Below are positions 35,011 through 45,806 of a stretch of 64,000 nt of DNA, piece by piece. The notes below the pieces were generated by a model. That model was not told the DNA's origin. It did no database searches and saw nothing but the letters and a program-made list of their open reading frames with translations. Made by a program: the position numbers and the translations under genes. Within the stretch, counting starts at the first letter, position 1, and each line of letters begins with the position of its first letter. The DNA is from Clonostachys chloroleuca. Taxonomy: Eukaryota; Ascomycota; Sordariomycetes; Hypocreales; Bionectriaceae. The stretch is from the NCBI GenBank assembly GCA_037952775.1, contig JBANAY010000003.1, positions 23,002,001-23,066,000 of the forward strand, in the 5' to 3' direction.

Positions 35011-35946
35011 TTAGTCCAGTGTCAACGGGTGTCTCTCGAAGTATTCATCCAGAGTCGTAAGCTTGCCTCTAGCTCTGCTTGCCGCCCAGGAGACCAGCTT
35101 CTCCGTTTCAGGCCCAAAATAGCCCCCGTAATCCTGCATAAATAGGAAGAACTCGCTGAAGGCGTGTCCTGCCAGAGGAAGACTTTGGGCAAACTCTTCA
35201 GCCGACAGCTGTTTGTAAACGACCTTCTTCCCAGTCGCCCTAGACAGCGCAGCTGCGATCTCATCCAGACTATACAGTGCTTGGGCTGCAGAAAAGGTCT
35301 TCCCTTCATACTCGTCAGGGTTGGCGAGAATGGCTCCAATCCATTTGCCGGTATCCTCAGTTGCGTCAAAATAGGGCAACTTGGTATTTGGCGAGCAAGA
35401 CCGACAGAGAACCCACGTGCCGTCGGGCCCTGGCTGCGGTCCTAGGAAGGAGTGCTGATGGAAATTCTCCATGAAGAATCCGCCAGCAAAGAAGGCACTC
35501 TTGATGTTGAGGCTACGGACATAATCCTCAGCCTTGGCCTTGGCGTCAAAAAAGGTGATCTTGGTGCATTTTCCGCCCGATAGCTGGCTAATGCTGGGAA
35601 GGGTGCTGTAGATGAGATATGTAGCGCCTTGCTGAACCGCAGCATCCGCGATGGCCTTGACGTTATCGAATTCTTCTTCCTCATGACTGGAGCCAAAACT
35701 AGGAGGTGTCATGATGAAGACGGTGTGGGCTCCAGTGAGTGCTGGGCCCAGGGATTCTTTGTCAGACATGTCTCCGTGAACGACCTCAACCATGTCTTTG
35801 AGCTGCTTGGCTTTGTCCGAGTTGACATCGCGAGTGATGGCTCGGATTTGGTATTCCGCAGAGAGTTCTTGATCATTCAGAACATTGCTGATGACAGAGC
35901 TCCCTTGGTGACCGGTGGCACCGAATACAACAAGAATCTTGGGCAT
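35011..35946 (-). CDS. NmrA-like Rossmann-fold protein
   Basis: Single exon, 311 residues from MPKILVVFGATGHQG. The frame has an ATG 20 codons earlier (36006), but a TATAAA box on the minus strand (36036-36041) lies only 30 nt above it, and the glycine motif GATGHQG sits at the normal depth (8-14) with the later start. Further family features are HGDMSDKESL, TVFIMTPPSF and AGGFFMENFHQ. NmrA-like proteins are atypical SDRs lacking the catalytic Tyr-Lys pair. They bind NAD(P), and some act as redox sensors that hold back GATA regulators in nitrogen metabolite repression, while others are quinone or ether reductases. Which applies here cannot be told from sequence. The promoter has three CCGTGGG copies (36119-36150). 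Confidence 0.88.
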   Translation of the reverse strand: MPKILVVFGATGHQGSSVISNVLNDQELSAEYQIRAITRDVNSDKAKQLKDMVEVVHGDMSDKESLGPALTGAHTVFIMTPPSFGSSHEEEEFDNVKAIADAAVQQGATYLIYSTLPSISQLSGGKCTKITFFDAKAKAEDYVRSLNIKSAFFAGGFFMENFHQHSFLGPQPGPDGTWVLCRSCSPNTKLPYFDATEDTGKWIGAILANPDEYEGKTFSAAQALYSLDEIAAALSRATGKKVVYKQLSAEEFAQSLPLAGHAFSEFFLFMQDYGGYFGPETEKLVSWAASRARGKLTTLDEYFERHPLTLD

Positions 35947-36035
35947 GTTTGATGAAGAATTAAGGATAGAGGAGGAAGAATGATAGGGTTGAGGCTTGGT
36001 ATCCATCTAAAAAGAGAGAGAAGAACGGCGAGCAA

Positions 36036-36041
36036 TTTATA
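36036..36041 (-). promoter_or_regulatory. TATA box of the NmrA-like gene
   Basis: TATAAA on the minus strand, 90 nt upstream of the preferred ATG at 35946 and 30 nt above the alternative ATG. Confidence 0.5.
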
Positions 36042-36117
36042 ATCGGGCTCCGGGCAAGAAATCGGGCCCAATTGCTGAGCCCAAACGTAAGCTTTGCACC
36101 GGTGATATAGTGCGCGG

Positions 36118-36150
36118 TCCGTGGGATGACTCCGTGGGCCGCTCCGTGGG
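36118..36150. repeat. three direct copies of TCCGTGGG in the NmrA-like/epoxide hydrolase promoter
   Basis: TCCGTGGG at 36118-36125, 36131-36138 and 36143-36150 (13- and 12-bp steps), followed by ACCGTGGCC at 36160-36168. Regularly spaced direct GC-rich repeats in an AT-rich promoter suggest a binding array for a zinc-type regulator. Confidence 0.55.
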
Positions 36151-36825
36151 CAAACCCGTACCGTGGCCGACCGCCCGGAGTTACTTACAGTGAAAAAAGC
36201 ATAATGCCAGAATATTAACAGTTATTCCCGTAAGTTGGAAAAAAAAATCTCTACATCTACGGATGCTAGCAAGGCTAGCTAGACCCTTGCTTATCGCAAT
36301 AAGCATTGTATTACGAATGGAAGCAGTGTAGATTAGCCGCCCTGGTGTATGTTGTTTCGAGATTCGTTAGAAGGTAGAAGTAATGAATGAGATTAATATT
36401 TAGACCTTATGTTCATTGTGCTTAGATGAGACATCCAATGTTACATTTCCTAGCCCGTTACTGTCACCGAAGAAAGGGTATGGCATATGCTGGTATAAAC
36501 GTCTGACACCGAATGGAATAGGTTGCTAAGAATGTATCTGACCATCAGCAGAAATGGATCATCGTTGAATCAACAGATTAGGCTCCCAAGCGGTCCATCA
36601 GTTGATTGGAGAATCAGCTCGGGTACTTGTCACGACCCGATAAAGCGGGGATGATCTTACCAAAACAAGCTGACGCTCGGCCATCCTCCTCAAAGTATCT
36701 ACATTAGCTCAAACCATCGTTTGGGTGAGATGACAAGCCAGCATGGGTTGATAATTGCTCCAATGCAGCAATCATAGAACTTTCTGGACAACTCCTGCAT
36801 CTCGTGGAATCTCTAGATGAATGAG

Positions 36826-36831
36826 TATAAA
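36826..36831 (+). promoter_or_regulatory. TATA box of the epoxide hydrolase gene
   Basis: TATAAA, 116 nt upstream of the ATG at 36947. Confidence 0.5.
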
Positions 36832-36946
36832 GATTCCAGTTGTTGTCTAGTGTTGGAATAGGTTTCATACACAACATTCACCACCTCTCAACAGTAACAT
36901 ATCAATCAACATTTCCACCTTGCTCAATTTCATCTTACATCTCAAA

Positions 36947-38397
36947 ATGTCTACCTCGGGATTCGGAACCCTTCCCTCTGGCGTGAGCCTCGATATCAAG
37001 CCTTTCCACGCCCACGTTGAGGAAGAGAAGCTGCAGCAGTTCAAGAAGCTCCTGGAGTTGTCGCCAATTGCACCCGCTGTGTTTGAGAACACCAATGCAG
37101 GCACAAAGTTTGGAGTCACAAGAGAGTGGATTAAAAATGCCAAGGACGTCTGGTTGAATTCGTTCGACTGGCGCAAGGTTGAAGATCGTTTCAATTCATT
37201 CCCCAACTTCAAAGCTCCCGTCAAGGATGGCAATGGCCACGAAATCGAGATCCAGTTCTTGGCTCTCTTTTCCAAGAAGCCAGATGCCATCCCCTTGACA
37301 TTTCTCCATGGCTGGCCTGGATCCATCTGCGAGTTCTTGGATATTCTCGATCTTCTGAAGAGCAAGTACTCCCCGGATGACTTGCCTTATCATGTCATTG
37401 TCCCATCGCTCCCTGGCTACGGTTATTCCTCCGGGCCTCCACTCGATGCTGATTACGGAATCGAAACGGCTGCTGGAGCGATCCACAGTCTCATGGTTGG
37501 ATTGGGATTCGGTTCTGGCTATATTGCTCAGGGTGGCGATCTTGGAAGCTTCTTCTGCAGAGTGCTGGCTCTCAAGTATGACGCCTGCAAAGGCATCCAT
37601 GTGAACCAGATGCCATTGCCTCCACTTCCCACTGGTGAGCTGCCCACAGATCCGCTCCAGATAAGGGCGCTGGAAAGGGGCAAGGAGATGGTCGAAACCG
37701 GGCTTGCGTTCTTGATGGAGCACGGTACACGGGCGGCCACAATAGGATTTGTCTTAAGTGCTAGCCCATTGGCACTGCTCTCCTGGTAAGATAAAACCCC
37801 TTACATTCACTTACCTGCCTAACTACTGACATCTTATCAGGATTGGAGAAAAAGTCCTTGCGTGGTCTGATCAAGATCTTCCACTGGACAAGGTTCTCGA
37901 AGTTATCACGTTCTATTGGTTTACGGGCACGATGGCTAGGTGCCTGTACCATAACCGCGACGTAAGTACAATGGCCGACCCATTACTAGTTGACTAAGGC
38001 TGATTATATATATTTAGATGGGGCTCCCTGATGAAAAACCAAAAATTGCGAGGACAAGTGTAGTAAGTCGAGACAAATCACCCCTTTCAAGAAATAGAGT
38101 GTGGGAACTGACTTCTGAACACTCAGATCACTGGACTCATTTCCCCAGGAGTGCCTTATATCGAAAAGCCCTGCGGATACTCCGCTTTCTATAATGAGAT
38201 TGTTCCCGTGCCTAAAGAATGGGCCGCCAAGACCACCAATGTCGTGTCATTCAATGAACATGATCGCGGTGGCCATTTCGCTGTAAGTAACCCCGACCTA
38301 TATGTGTCTTCATGATGCTAACTCTATACAGGCTATGGAAATGCCCAAGGAGCTCCTCTCTGATGTCGAGGAGTACATCCAAACAGTCTGGAAATAG
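36947..38397 (+). CDS. microsomal-type epoxide hydrolase (alpha/beta hydrolase)
   Basis: Exons 36947-37785, 37841-37961, 38018-38062, 38127-38282 and 38332-38397; 408 residues, the family's usual length. The N-terminal EH domain (residues 13-115) is followed by the oxyanion-hole HGWPGS (121-126). GYGYSSGPP comes next, then the nucleophile D198 in QGGDLGS and the general base H385 in DRGGHFA. Tyr residues in the cap (FYWFTG near 319-324) may polarise the epoxide. The enzyme opens epoxides to diols through an aspartyl ester. Fungal members work on fatty-acid, xenobiotic or polyketide epoxides; the substrate is not evident. It shares its upstream region with the NmrA-like gene in a divergent arrangement. 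Confidence 0.9.
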
Positions 38398-39438
38398 CGG
38401 CTCGTAAGCAAGTTGGCATCTCGCACCAGCGACACCTCTGGTTTGAGATTTCGAAACACGGTTGTGCAACTTACACTACTGTCTTATTCTTACTTGATGC
38501 TATATTCAAGTTGAAAGCAGTAATACCTTTAACGTTGTTGAAGGCGTTCCTGCAACTTGAAGATGCGGGATTGGTCAAAGCGGTCTTGAAGCTGGGCACT
38601 GCTTAGGAAAGGATGTTGAAAGTGTTAGGAAGTATCGATAACTGAACTGATGTATCTTAGTCTGGTATGGATCTGTAAGTTAGACGGCCATGAGTGAACC
38701 CCTGTGGTAACCCTACAATCTCACCGAAGCAATCTCTTCCTACCTATGTTATGTGTAAAGCTAGGGGATTGTGGTATATTCAATGAGACGATTGTGCGAT
38801 ATAAATTATTCAAGGCAAATTGCACTTTTTGTTTGACAGAGCTGAGTCCCTAACAAGTTATATCATCTCTACACCCTGGAATGGAGACGTGGCTCAACCA
38901 AGTAATGGCAGGCCTCGAAGGTTTCTATGCCTGGCCGGACCCCATGCAAAGCATGATTCCTCACGATGCCTTCTTCGCGGACAATACTTTCTTTGATTTG
39001 TTTATTTGACTCTTACGAGACTTGCAGTAGGGTTTTCAAGTTAAGTCTTCGCAACTAGCTCGACCCAGGTAGTTAAATTATCCTATTAGGAAGGATAGGC
39101 TGCAGCTCTATCTTTGAGTTGAACACTGCCAGTAGTGGTTATATGCCCGCCTTGCAATGTATTAGCGGGTGCCGGGAAACGGTTTTGCATTTCACATTCT
39201 AAATCTAACAAAATGTATGGGCTGGGTGACCTATCGGCTTGACACATAAGGGGGTCGACTTATAAGAGGGGTAAATGCCTAACAACAACACAACACACAA
39301 CCACAAGAGATTGAGTAGACACACTTCGACAACCCAGATAAGCAGCTGTTATCTGTCTATCTGTCTGAATCCAACAGCGGATCTACATCACTAAGGAATA
39401 ATATCTGACCCGCCTGTCCAGTAACTCATGTATCATCC
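38398..39438. other. gene-free stretch
   Basis: 3' flanks of the epoxide hydrolase (plus) and of the next gene (minus). No supported gene, repeat or RNA. Confidence 0.45.
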
Positions 39439-40484
39439 TCATGTAACCGTTGCGTCATCCTCACGAGCTGCTCCTGCGGTGGCGGCCGCATCCCTGAACG
39501 CTTGTAATAGATGAAGCTCATGTCGATAGGCGTCTTGGAGACAAATGCCCACCAAGGTAGGAGCATCCAGCGGTAATCTCAAGCGTTCGTTGAACTGCTC
39601 CCATGATATGCTGGTAGCCTCTCTAGTCTGTGGGCTATCGCTGACCATGTCTGCCGCTGCATAGACGTGTTCTAAATTCTGGGTCTCCACGTAGAAAAGG
39701 TGCCGAGGGTCTCTACCTTGCGGGTCACGTAGACGCTGGGGTTGAGGCATTCGGCGTGTCACTTCTTCTCCTAGCTTTAGCAAGAATCTAGCTTCGATTG
39801 ATACCACGTTTTTGTTGAATAGTAGGAAAAGGTCATGATATCCACGAAGCCTGTCATAGAGACTCGATTGGGGGAGAGTCGTAATGCGGCGCCTGCACCG
39901 CCCACAGGCCGTGTGTCACCACCCAATCTGTCCATGTCCTGACTCAGTATGCGGAAGACAGGACACTCGACCCCTGTTTCCCTTAATAGCGCAGAAATGC
40001 TCCAGATTGGGTTCTCGAGAGACTCAAATGCGACAGCAAATTGTAGTGACAGTCTGAGAAACGCGCTATTCCCACGTGAAGCGAAGAATGGGTGTAGCAA
40101 GACGTCATTAAGACCTTTTACAAAGTCAAGCTCCCACAGACGCGGCGCTATCATGTCTGAGGCCTGTTGTTCGTCCTCAGTTTCGCCCCATCTGCCAGGA
40201 CAGCAGAGGCCGCGATGTGGTGACATGGGCCATAGCGGAGTTTCTCGGTAGATCACAATGCTGGGTTTCCAAAGCTTGCAGACTGCCGCTAGCATAGCAG
40301 GATGCAACTCGTTAAAGAGCGCTTGGCACCTCCGCAGAGATTCTGACACTCCTGGGCGCTCATCGTAGCGGGCCTTTACGTCGGGTGTAATGGTGGGAGC
40401 CTGAGTTGGCCGGAGAAGACTTGTAAGGTCGCTCAAATCCATTATGGGAACTTCCGCGAGGATCTGGTCGAGTGTTCCGGCCAT
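39439..40484 (-). CDS. unrecognised fungal protein with an apparent single-base frameshift
   Basis: Two overlapping minus-strand frames (40484-39777 and 39807-39439) read as one protein if one base is gained near 39845-39848. The first frame is family-like up to LRLSPNRVSMTGF. The second continues RGYHDLFLLFNKNVVSIEA and then a helical C-terminus to the stop. The joined length would be 348 residues. I do not recognise the family. The chain has no signal peptide and is rich in short helices with Leu/Arg/Asp, with no catalytic motif. An intron with a gtgtcc donor around 39990 would also restore phase, but it would remove a stretch that looks coding. It lies beside a Zn2Cys6 gene but convergence or co-regulation is not shown. 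Confidence 0.55.
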
Positions 40485-40882
40485 GATATCGCTTGTTTCC
40501 GCTGGCAGTGTTTTGATGTTGTTGTTTGATGGGGAGCCGCATATGGATGTAGAAGCTCAAAAGTTGTCAAGAACAAGTGGCTGTGAGGTGAAGCCATAAT
40601 GGAAGATGCCCTTTGCCACACCAGAATAACCAGGAGAAAGAAAGAAGCAGGGTAACCCATTGAAAGGCCAGCTGCTACTGAAACCCAATCTCACCTTCCT
40701 CTTGAAATAAAACCATCTCAAGCACAACAACAGTGATCACTTACATTGAAGCCTTTAGAACCCCATCTGAAGATATCGCGTGGCAAGGAATTCGTACACA
40801 AGCTCTCTACGAGCATCGTATTCAGTTCCATCCTCAATACTAAATGTACCCAATAAAGATCACTACCAAGGGGCCAAACACA
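40485..40882. other. gene-free stretch
   Basis: Promoter of the unrecognised gene and 3' flank of the Zn2Cys6 regulator; nothing else seen. Confidence 0.4.
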
Positions 40883-43317
40883 TCATGCCCAACTATCTAG
40901 ATCAAAGATGCCCGGGAAAGCGATCAGTTCGTCAGTGCTCATTCCGGCAGTCTCTACGCCAGTCTCGTCGCCGACGTACATTTGGCCCGCCGCAAATGGA
41001 AGCTCAAATGTTACTGGTGTTGGCGATGCGTTGAGGAGCTGCCGATTCGTGGTCAGAGTTTGTTGATCTCGGCGTCCTATAGAAGGGGTCGCACGCCGAG
41101 AAATGATCTGTGGCGGTGGTTGGTCATTGCCTCTCAGTCTAGGAAAGTCTTCGGTGATAATCTCCTCGATCATGCGCATAATGGGGCGGTGAACAACAAG
41201 TCGCTTTACCTGCGGTAGTTTCTCACGGATGGCTGTGGCAGACGCCTCAGAGATGCGGGTTGGCGGCCGGCTCGGCCGATCGACTAATGGGATCTCTCGA
41301 GCGAGGAGCTCAAATACATCTCGAAGACAATCTGCTCTAGGCCAACGATCGGTCATGATGGCCAGTATATTTGAACATGCCCGGAGGGCATCAGAGACGT
41401 CAGGTGAATCATAATTCTCGGTGCGATATTCTGGGGGTGTGGCCCAGCAACAGTAAAGCAGAGTTACCCCAGACTGAAATTGAACTAAAAGCTGCCCTCA
41501 GAGGTTAGAAAAAGCAGTCCATCGATGTAGTTAGAGGTGAACTCACTCCTACCCAGCCTTGAGCAATCTGGCGGTCCATTTGGCTTTTACGAAAGGCAAG
41601 ACTCGCCTGGCTGCTCGCTTGTATGGACCAGTCTCCGGCAGCCCCGAGAACGGTCTCTTTGGTAGGACGGTACAATGTGAGGAGGGTATAGTGATATATC
41701 ATGGCAAGCCACCGATGAGAAGTGTGTCCCTTAGACAGTGGGTCGGAAAAGTTCTGAACGCGAGACTTGTAGGTTTCGAGTTCGCTTAGGATACGTATTC
41801 GCCACTCTGTGGCCTGTTCATAGCGCTCTTTATAGTCCCAACGTAGAGTATATCCCGAGATTTCTGACTGAATCCTGCGACACTGGAGAATATGTAAAGC
41901 CGAAGATACGCAAGTATATGTGGGCGAATCTGGCAATTCGTTTTCGGCAGGTGTTTGCGCAGCTATAGCCTCAAGATCTTCATCGCTTATGTTCGAATAC
42001 AACTTGGTTGTGATCATCAAATCCGAAATAGAAGGGGGCAGTTCGAAAGACGCCATGATCATTCGGTCTAAGCAATAGGCGGACCAGAAGCATCGGCGTC
42101 GGAGCTGGTTCTGTAATCGAATCTCGGGGGTAGTCGGTACCGGTTCTGCCTCATCAAGATGGAACTGATTCTGGATACAATAGCGCATTGACTTTGAGAC
42201 AATGGATAGGATACGGGGAGTAGAGCTTCTGTGTAGCGCGTGTGCACTAAGTAGTAAGTAAGCTTGAGCATGTAGAATGGGTGAATGTTGACGAAAGACA
42301 TGAGGCAATAAGGAGATGCCATTCTTATAGAAGGTTCTTGCGTCCGTCCCGATCCTTGGGAGGGCGAGAACCAGAAGCGCAGTTGAGTAGACTAGATTGG
42401 CAAAGAAGCCCTGCCAGGACTGAGCTTCTCTGTCGACGGGTGAACAGGACTTCCAGTCTTCCAACCATGACAAAAATGTGTCCCAATGGAGAAACGGATA
42501 CGTCGCCTGGATGCGTCCGCGGTATGCGCCGAGAAGCATATCTTCAACCTCCTGGGGCATGGCAGCAATGAATACTTGAGGGAGGAAGTCGCCTTCGCGG
42601 AACGAGGTGGCCGGAAAGCCTGGCGATTTGCCAGGTGCGTTATGGCCATCATCTCGCACCGACGGGGATGTCACAAGGCCGTAGATGAAATGGCCAAGGT
42701 CCTCATCGGAGTCATCGTCTCCCGTTAGAGAGAAAGCATCACCGGGCGAACGGTGGATATGAGTTCGTCGCGTCTGCGAATGATTGACAGGAGATAGTGA
42801 ATGCGCATCACCACCAGAAACCGAAAGGTCGAGAGCTTCGGATCGTCTCCTCTGGCCAGCCGCCTCATGATGCGTCAACACCGGTCGCCCGTTTGTGCTG
42901 TGCGCGCTGCTCTGCGTGAGCCGACGAAGCGGCGGAGGCGGAGTTCGTCCTCCATTTCCATTTCCATTTCCATTGCCGTTGCCGTTGACGAGGATGGAGT
43001 TGGCGATCAGATGATCCTGGCTTTGATGAGGGTCTCGGGCTTCAAGCTCCGCGATTCTTTCCTCCAACGCCCTGACATACTCAGGCTCCGAATTGGACCG
43101 TGGCGCCGGAGCTGTTGGAATGCATTCGTCCCCCGATTTGACGCAATTCGTGCAGGGCCGATTCCCCTCACACTTTTGCTTGCGGTTTCGGCATCGCCTG
43201 GAGGTTGACGTGAGATGATAGTAGTGAGACGGGGTTGACAGATTCAATTTACCTGCAAGCGAGAACGCGCTGTTTCTTCGCGGGAGGCTCGTCAGAAGAC
43301 GACCGTTCGTGATCCAT
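40883..43317 (-). CDS. Zn2Cys6 transcription factor, left end of the candidate nitrogen-compound cluster
   Basis: Exons 43317-43253, 43197-41553 and 41491-40883; 772 residues. Zinc cluster C21-X2-C24-X6-C31-X5-C37-X2-C40-X6-C47 is split by intron 1 after C21, as is common. It is followed by a short coiled linker (YVRALEERIAELEA), then a low-complexity NG repeat encoded by a 6-bp microsatellite (42951-42989). The fungal-specific regulatory domain occupies about 250-520 (YPFLHWDTFLSWLEDW, RRRCFWSAYCLDRM). The C-terminal end is Pro/Gly rich. Such proteins bind CGG half-sites and activate or repress metabolic genes. It is transcribed toward the unrecognised gene and away from the lyase-family gene, and is a candidate regulator of the genes to its right. 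Confidence 0.9.
42951..42989. repeat. hexanucleotide microsatellite within the Zn2Cys6 gene
   Basis: CCATTT/CCATTG/CCGTTG units, period 6, coding for alternating Asn-Gly on the minus strand; likely length-variable. Confidence 0.7.
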
Positions 43318-44088
43318 CGAGGCTAATGGTACACATTCTATCAGCGAGATGTATGGAGCGCACACCTAGTCTATCGGCAGGCAGAGGAGCGGGGTGAGAC
43401 AATCCAATCGCTGCATAAGAATTACCGCCGCGACGGTTAGTGACGAAACGGAGGACAGAAGGACTTGTCATGTCAGTAGCAAGGATTGGAAAGTGGGAAA
43501 ACGCGGGGATGATGGCGCAGTTTACCACCCACTCGCCTCTGCTTGGGCCCTACTGTGGATATTGACACCCGCTATTTCTTGGAATGGGCAAGTCGTATCT
43601 GACTTGGGCCTGGGGCCACTCTTCACCCAAGACGATGCTGATAAGGGAATGGTCCTGGACATGACAGAAACCAGGGGGAGAGACCACCGAGTCCCGAGAT
43701 TATCTTCCGATGTCGGCTAACAATATACATGATATGATATCACGACAATACATATCACTCATGGCTACTTTGCATATTGTTATGTGATTAGCGAAACCAC
43801 TTGAAGAATACAGAGCTTCTAGGACGCATGTTAGTTTACATGGTGGTATCCCATGTCTTAATGTCACCCACTTGCTAGCTCAGCTGCTTATCAACTGTCT
43901 CCGAATTATCTCCAGACGCCCCGGCCAGTCTGGCAGATGAATCATACATGAATTGGAGGTGCCCACTGGTTCAGCGTTTCTTATCTCACGCATTACTTCT
44001 CATGAAACACCCCATAATATCAACTCCATAATATCACCTATGCCATCATATTCGTCTAATGCCTATGTAATGCTATTCTGATATACAC
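43318..44088. other. gene-free stretch between regulator and lyase-family gene
   Basis: Promoter of the Zn2Cys6 gene and 3' flank of the lyase-family gene. It includes a CTCCGAAT element near 43900. The minus-strand ORF at 43292-43528 overlaps the start of the regulator and is not called. Confidence 0.45.
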
Positions 44089-45806
44089 CTACTGCTTCTC
44101 CACAATCTTCTCTCCAGCTACTGTCTCGTAGAATGAGTCTAATAGATACCCGCCACACCAGCTCAGCTTCTCGAAACCATCCGCCATAGGAGTCCGTGCT
44201 AGAGCCGGCGTTTGAACCTCTCTCACATATCCGCCAATGGCCTCAGATGCCCACAGCTTGGCAAAGTCATCAGTCGCCATCAACAGCCCCTGCAAGCTCC
44301 AGATCGGCTGGACCTGCCATACGATTCCCATCTTGGCCATGTCCAGATGCATCGTCTTCACCTGTTCGGGTGAGAAGCCTGCCTTCCCGAAGTCGTAATC
44401 GCCAGTATAGCCAAAGGCGAAGAGACGGTCGGGATGCACCTTTCGCACCGCCGTGTGGAACTCGACAATGTCGTTCCAGTTGGGCGCATCCATTCTCGCC
44501 CAGGTCACGTCGCCGAGAGGGGCTACGGCGAGCGCGCGCTCGATGATAGCCTTGACGCACGACTTGAAGAAGTATTGGCCCATTGCAGACCTAGGAATGT
44601 CCCAATCGAAGAAGACAGCTTGTTTTACTGTCCTTTTGGCAATCTCTCGGCGGGAAGTGATCGAACGGAATTGGGTCTTTCTGACCTCAGTAATATAAGC
44701 GTCGTATTCGCTGTCTGTGGCGACATCCTTGACAGCCTCGTCAAACGTCCGCAGAACAGCTCGGGATTTCCAATCGTTTCGGGCGGCCTTCAGATCTTCG
44801 CCATTGGCCTGGGCCTTGGCAAGGCACTCCCTGAGAGGTTCGACGCTCTTGGTGGCCCCCTGCACGTACTCGTGATCTCTCTCGTCAATCACGCTGGTGA
44901 TGAACTCGGAGTGGTCAGTGTCGCACCGCGTAAGCAGCAGCGTCTCTGCGCCCATGATATCAAATTGCATGCGGACTGCTGCGAGCCGGTCAATGTATTC
45001 GCTCGTAGGTACGACGGTGCGACCTTGTCCAATGGTAAACTTCTTCATTCCAATTGCAAGGTCATCAAGATGAATCATGGCCACCCCAGCGTCGACAAAC
45101 TCCTTGGCCATCTTCATGGTCGAAGTAAGTGACCCGAAGCCCTATCAATCGTGTCAGCATCAGAAACTATCGATTGAAGGGATAAAGGGGGGAATGGGTA
45201 GGTAGCTTATACATACCATATCACCATCCGCAACAATGGGAGCGAGGTAGTCCCAATTCTCCAAATTGGCGCGATCCTTTTGTGAGTGGCGTAGTCGGAA
45301 CTGGCGCTGTCTCTGGTCGTGCCATTGTTGCGATTTGGAGATCTTGCTTACAACCTTGGGGACAGTATCCCAAGGATAATCACATGCGTCCATACCAGGC
45401 ACAGAGACCTCGGAGAAGCCACAGAGAGCACCAGAGACATAAACGGTCTGACAATGTTTGGCCATCTGAGTAACCACAGTGGGATCAGTGGTACCAAATG
45501 TCAGTTCTGTTGTGCCATTCTTCCTATGCTCGTGCAACAGATTCCACAGCTTAACAGCTTGGGAAGATGAGACAGGGTTGGTAGTATCAATTGAAGTTCG
45601 TAGTGCTGCGATTGTCTGGGCAGTATAAGGCCTTGGATGGCGTTGTTAGTCGGGTTTCCATGCGCAGCTTCACCGTATGGACGTTGAATATTAGCTTACC
45701 TTTCAAGATGTGCTTGCCTAGGTGAGCTCCATTGCTTCTCAATAGCTGCTACATCAGCTTCAAATCGGCGCTGCTCGTCCTCGAGCGAGATGTTGATCTT
45801 AGGCAT
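44089..45806 (-). CDS. isocitrate lyase-family protein lacking the KKCGHM and SPSFNW catalytic motifs
   Basis: Exons 45806-45700, 45631-45217 and 45141-44089; 524 residues, near the usual size of about 540 for isocitrate lyase. The whole domain aligns by eye with the ICL/PEP-mutase barrel: SGALCGFSEVSVPGMDACDYPWDTVP at 102-127, VADGDMGFGSL (metal Asp), IHLDD, VVPTSEYIDRL and TRCDTD. But the signature KKCGHM is KKFTIG (207-212), so the catalytic Cys is Phe209 and the following His is gone. The downstream SPSFNW box is replaced by TGDYDF. Isocitrate and methylisocitrate lyases need these residues, so this protein likely cleaves a different 2-hydroxy acid, or is non-catalytic. It is divergent from the aminotransferase, with a palindromic CTCCG-GTG-CGGAG site between them, suggesting joint control. 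Confidence 0.85.

Larger units (their letters stand above)
36007..36946. other. gene-free divergent promoter region
   Basis: Lies between the NmrA-like gene (minus) and the epoxide hydrolase (plus). It carries a CCGTGGG triple element (36118-36150), TATA boxes for both genes (36036-36041 minus, 36826-36831 plus), and no coding features. Confidence 0.55.

Noticed and set aside
38330..39440. Possible extra exon of the epoxide hydrolase beyond 38397
   Set aside because: The protein already ends at family length with the catalytic His and a normal stop at 38395-38397.
44434..45132. 232-codon plus-strand ORF
   Set aside because: Antisense shadow of the lyase-family gene, whose motifs are on the other strand.
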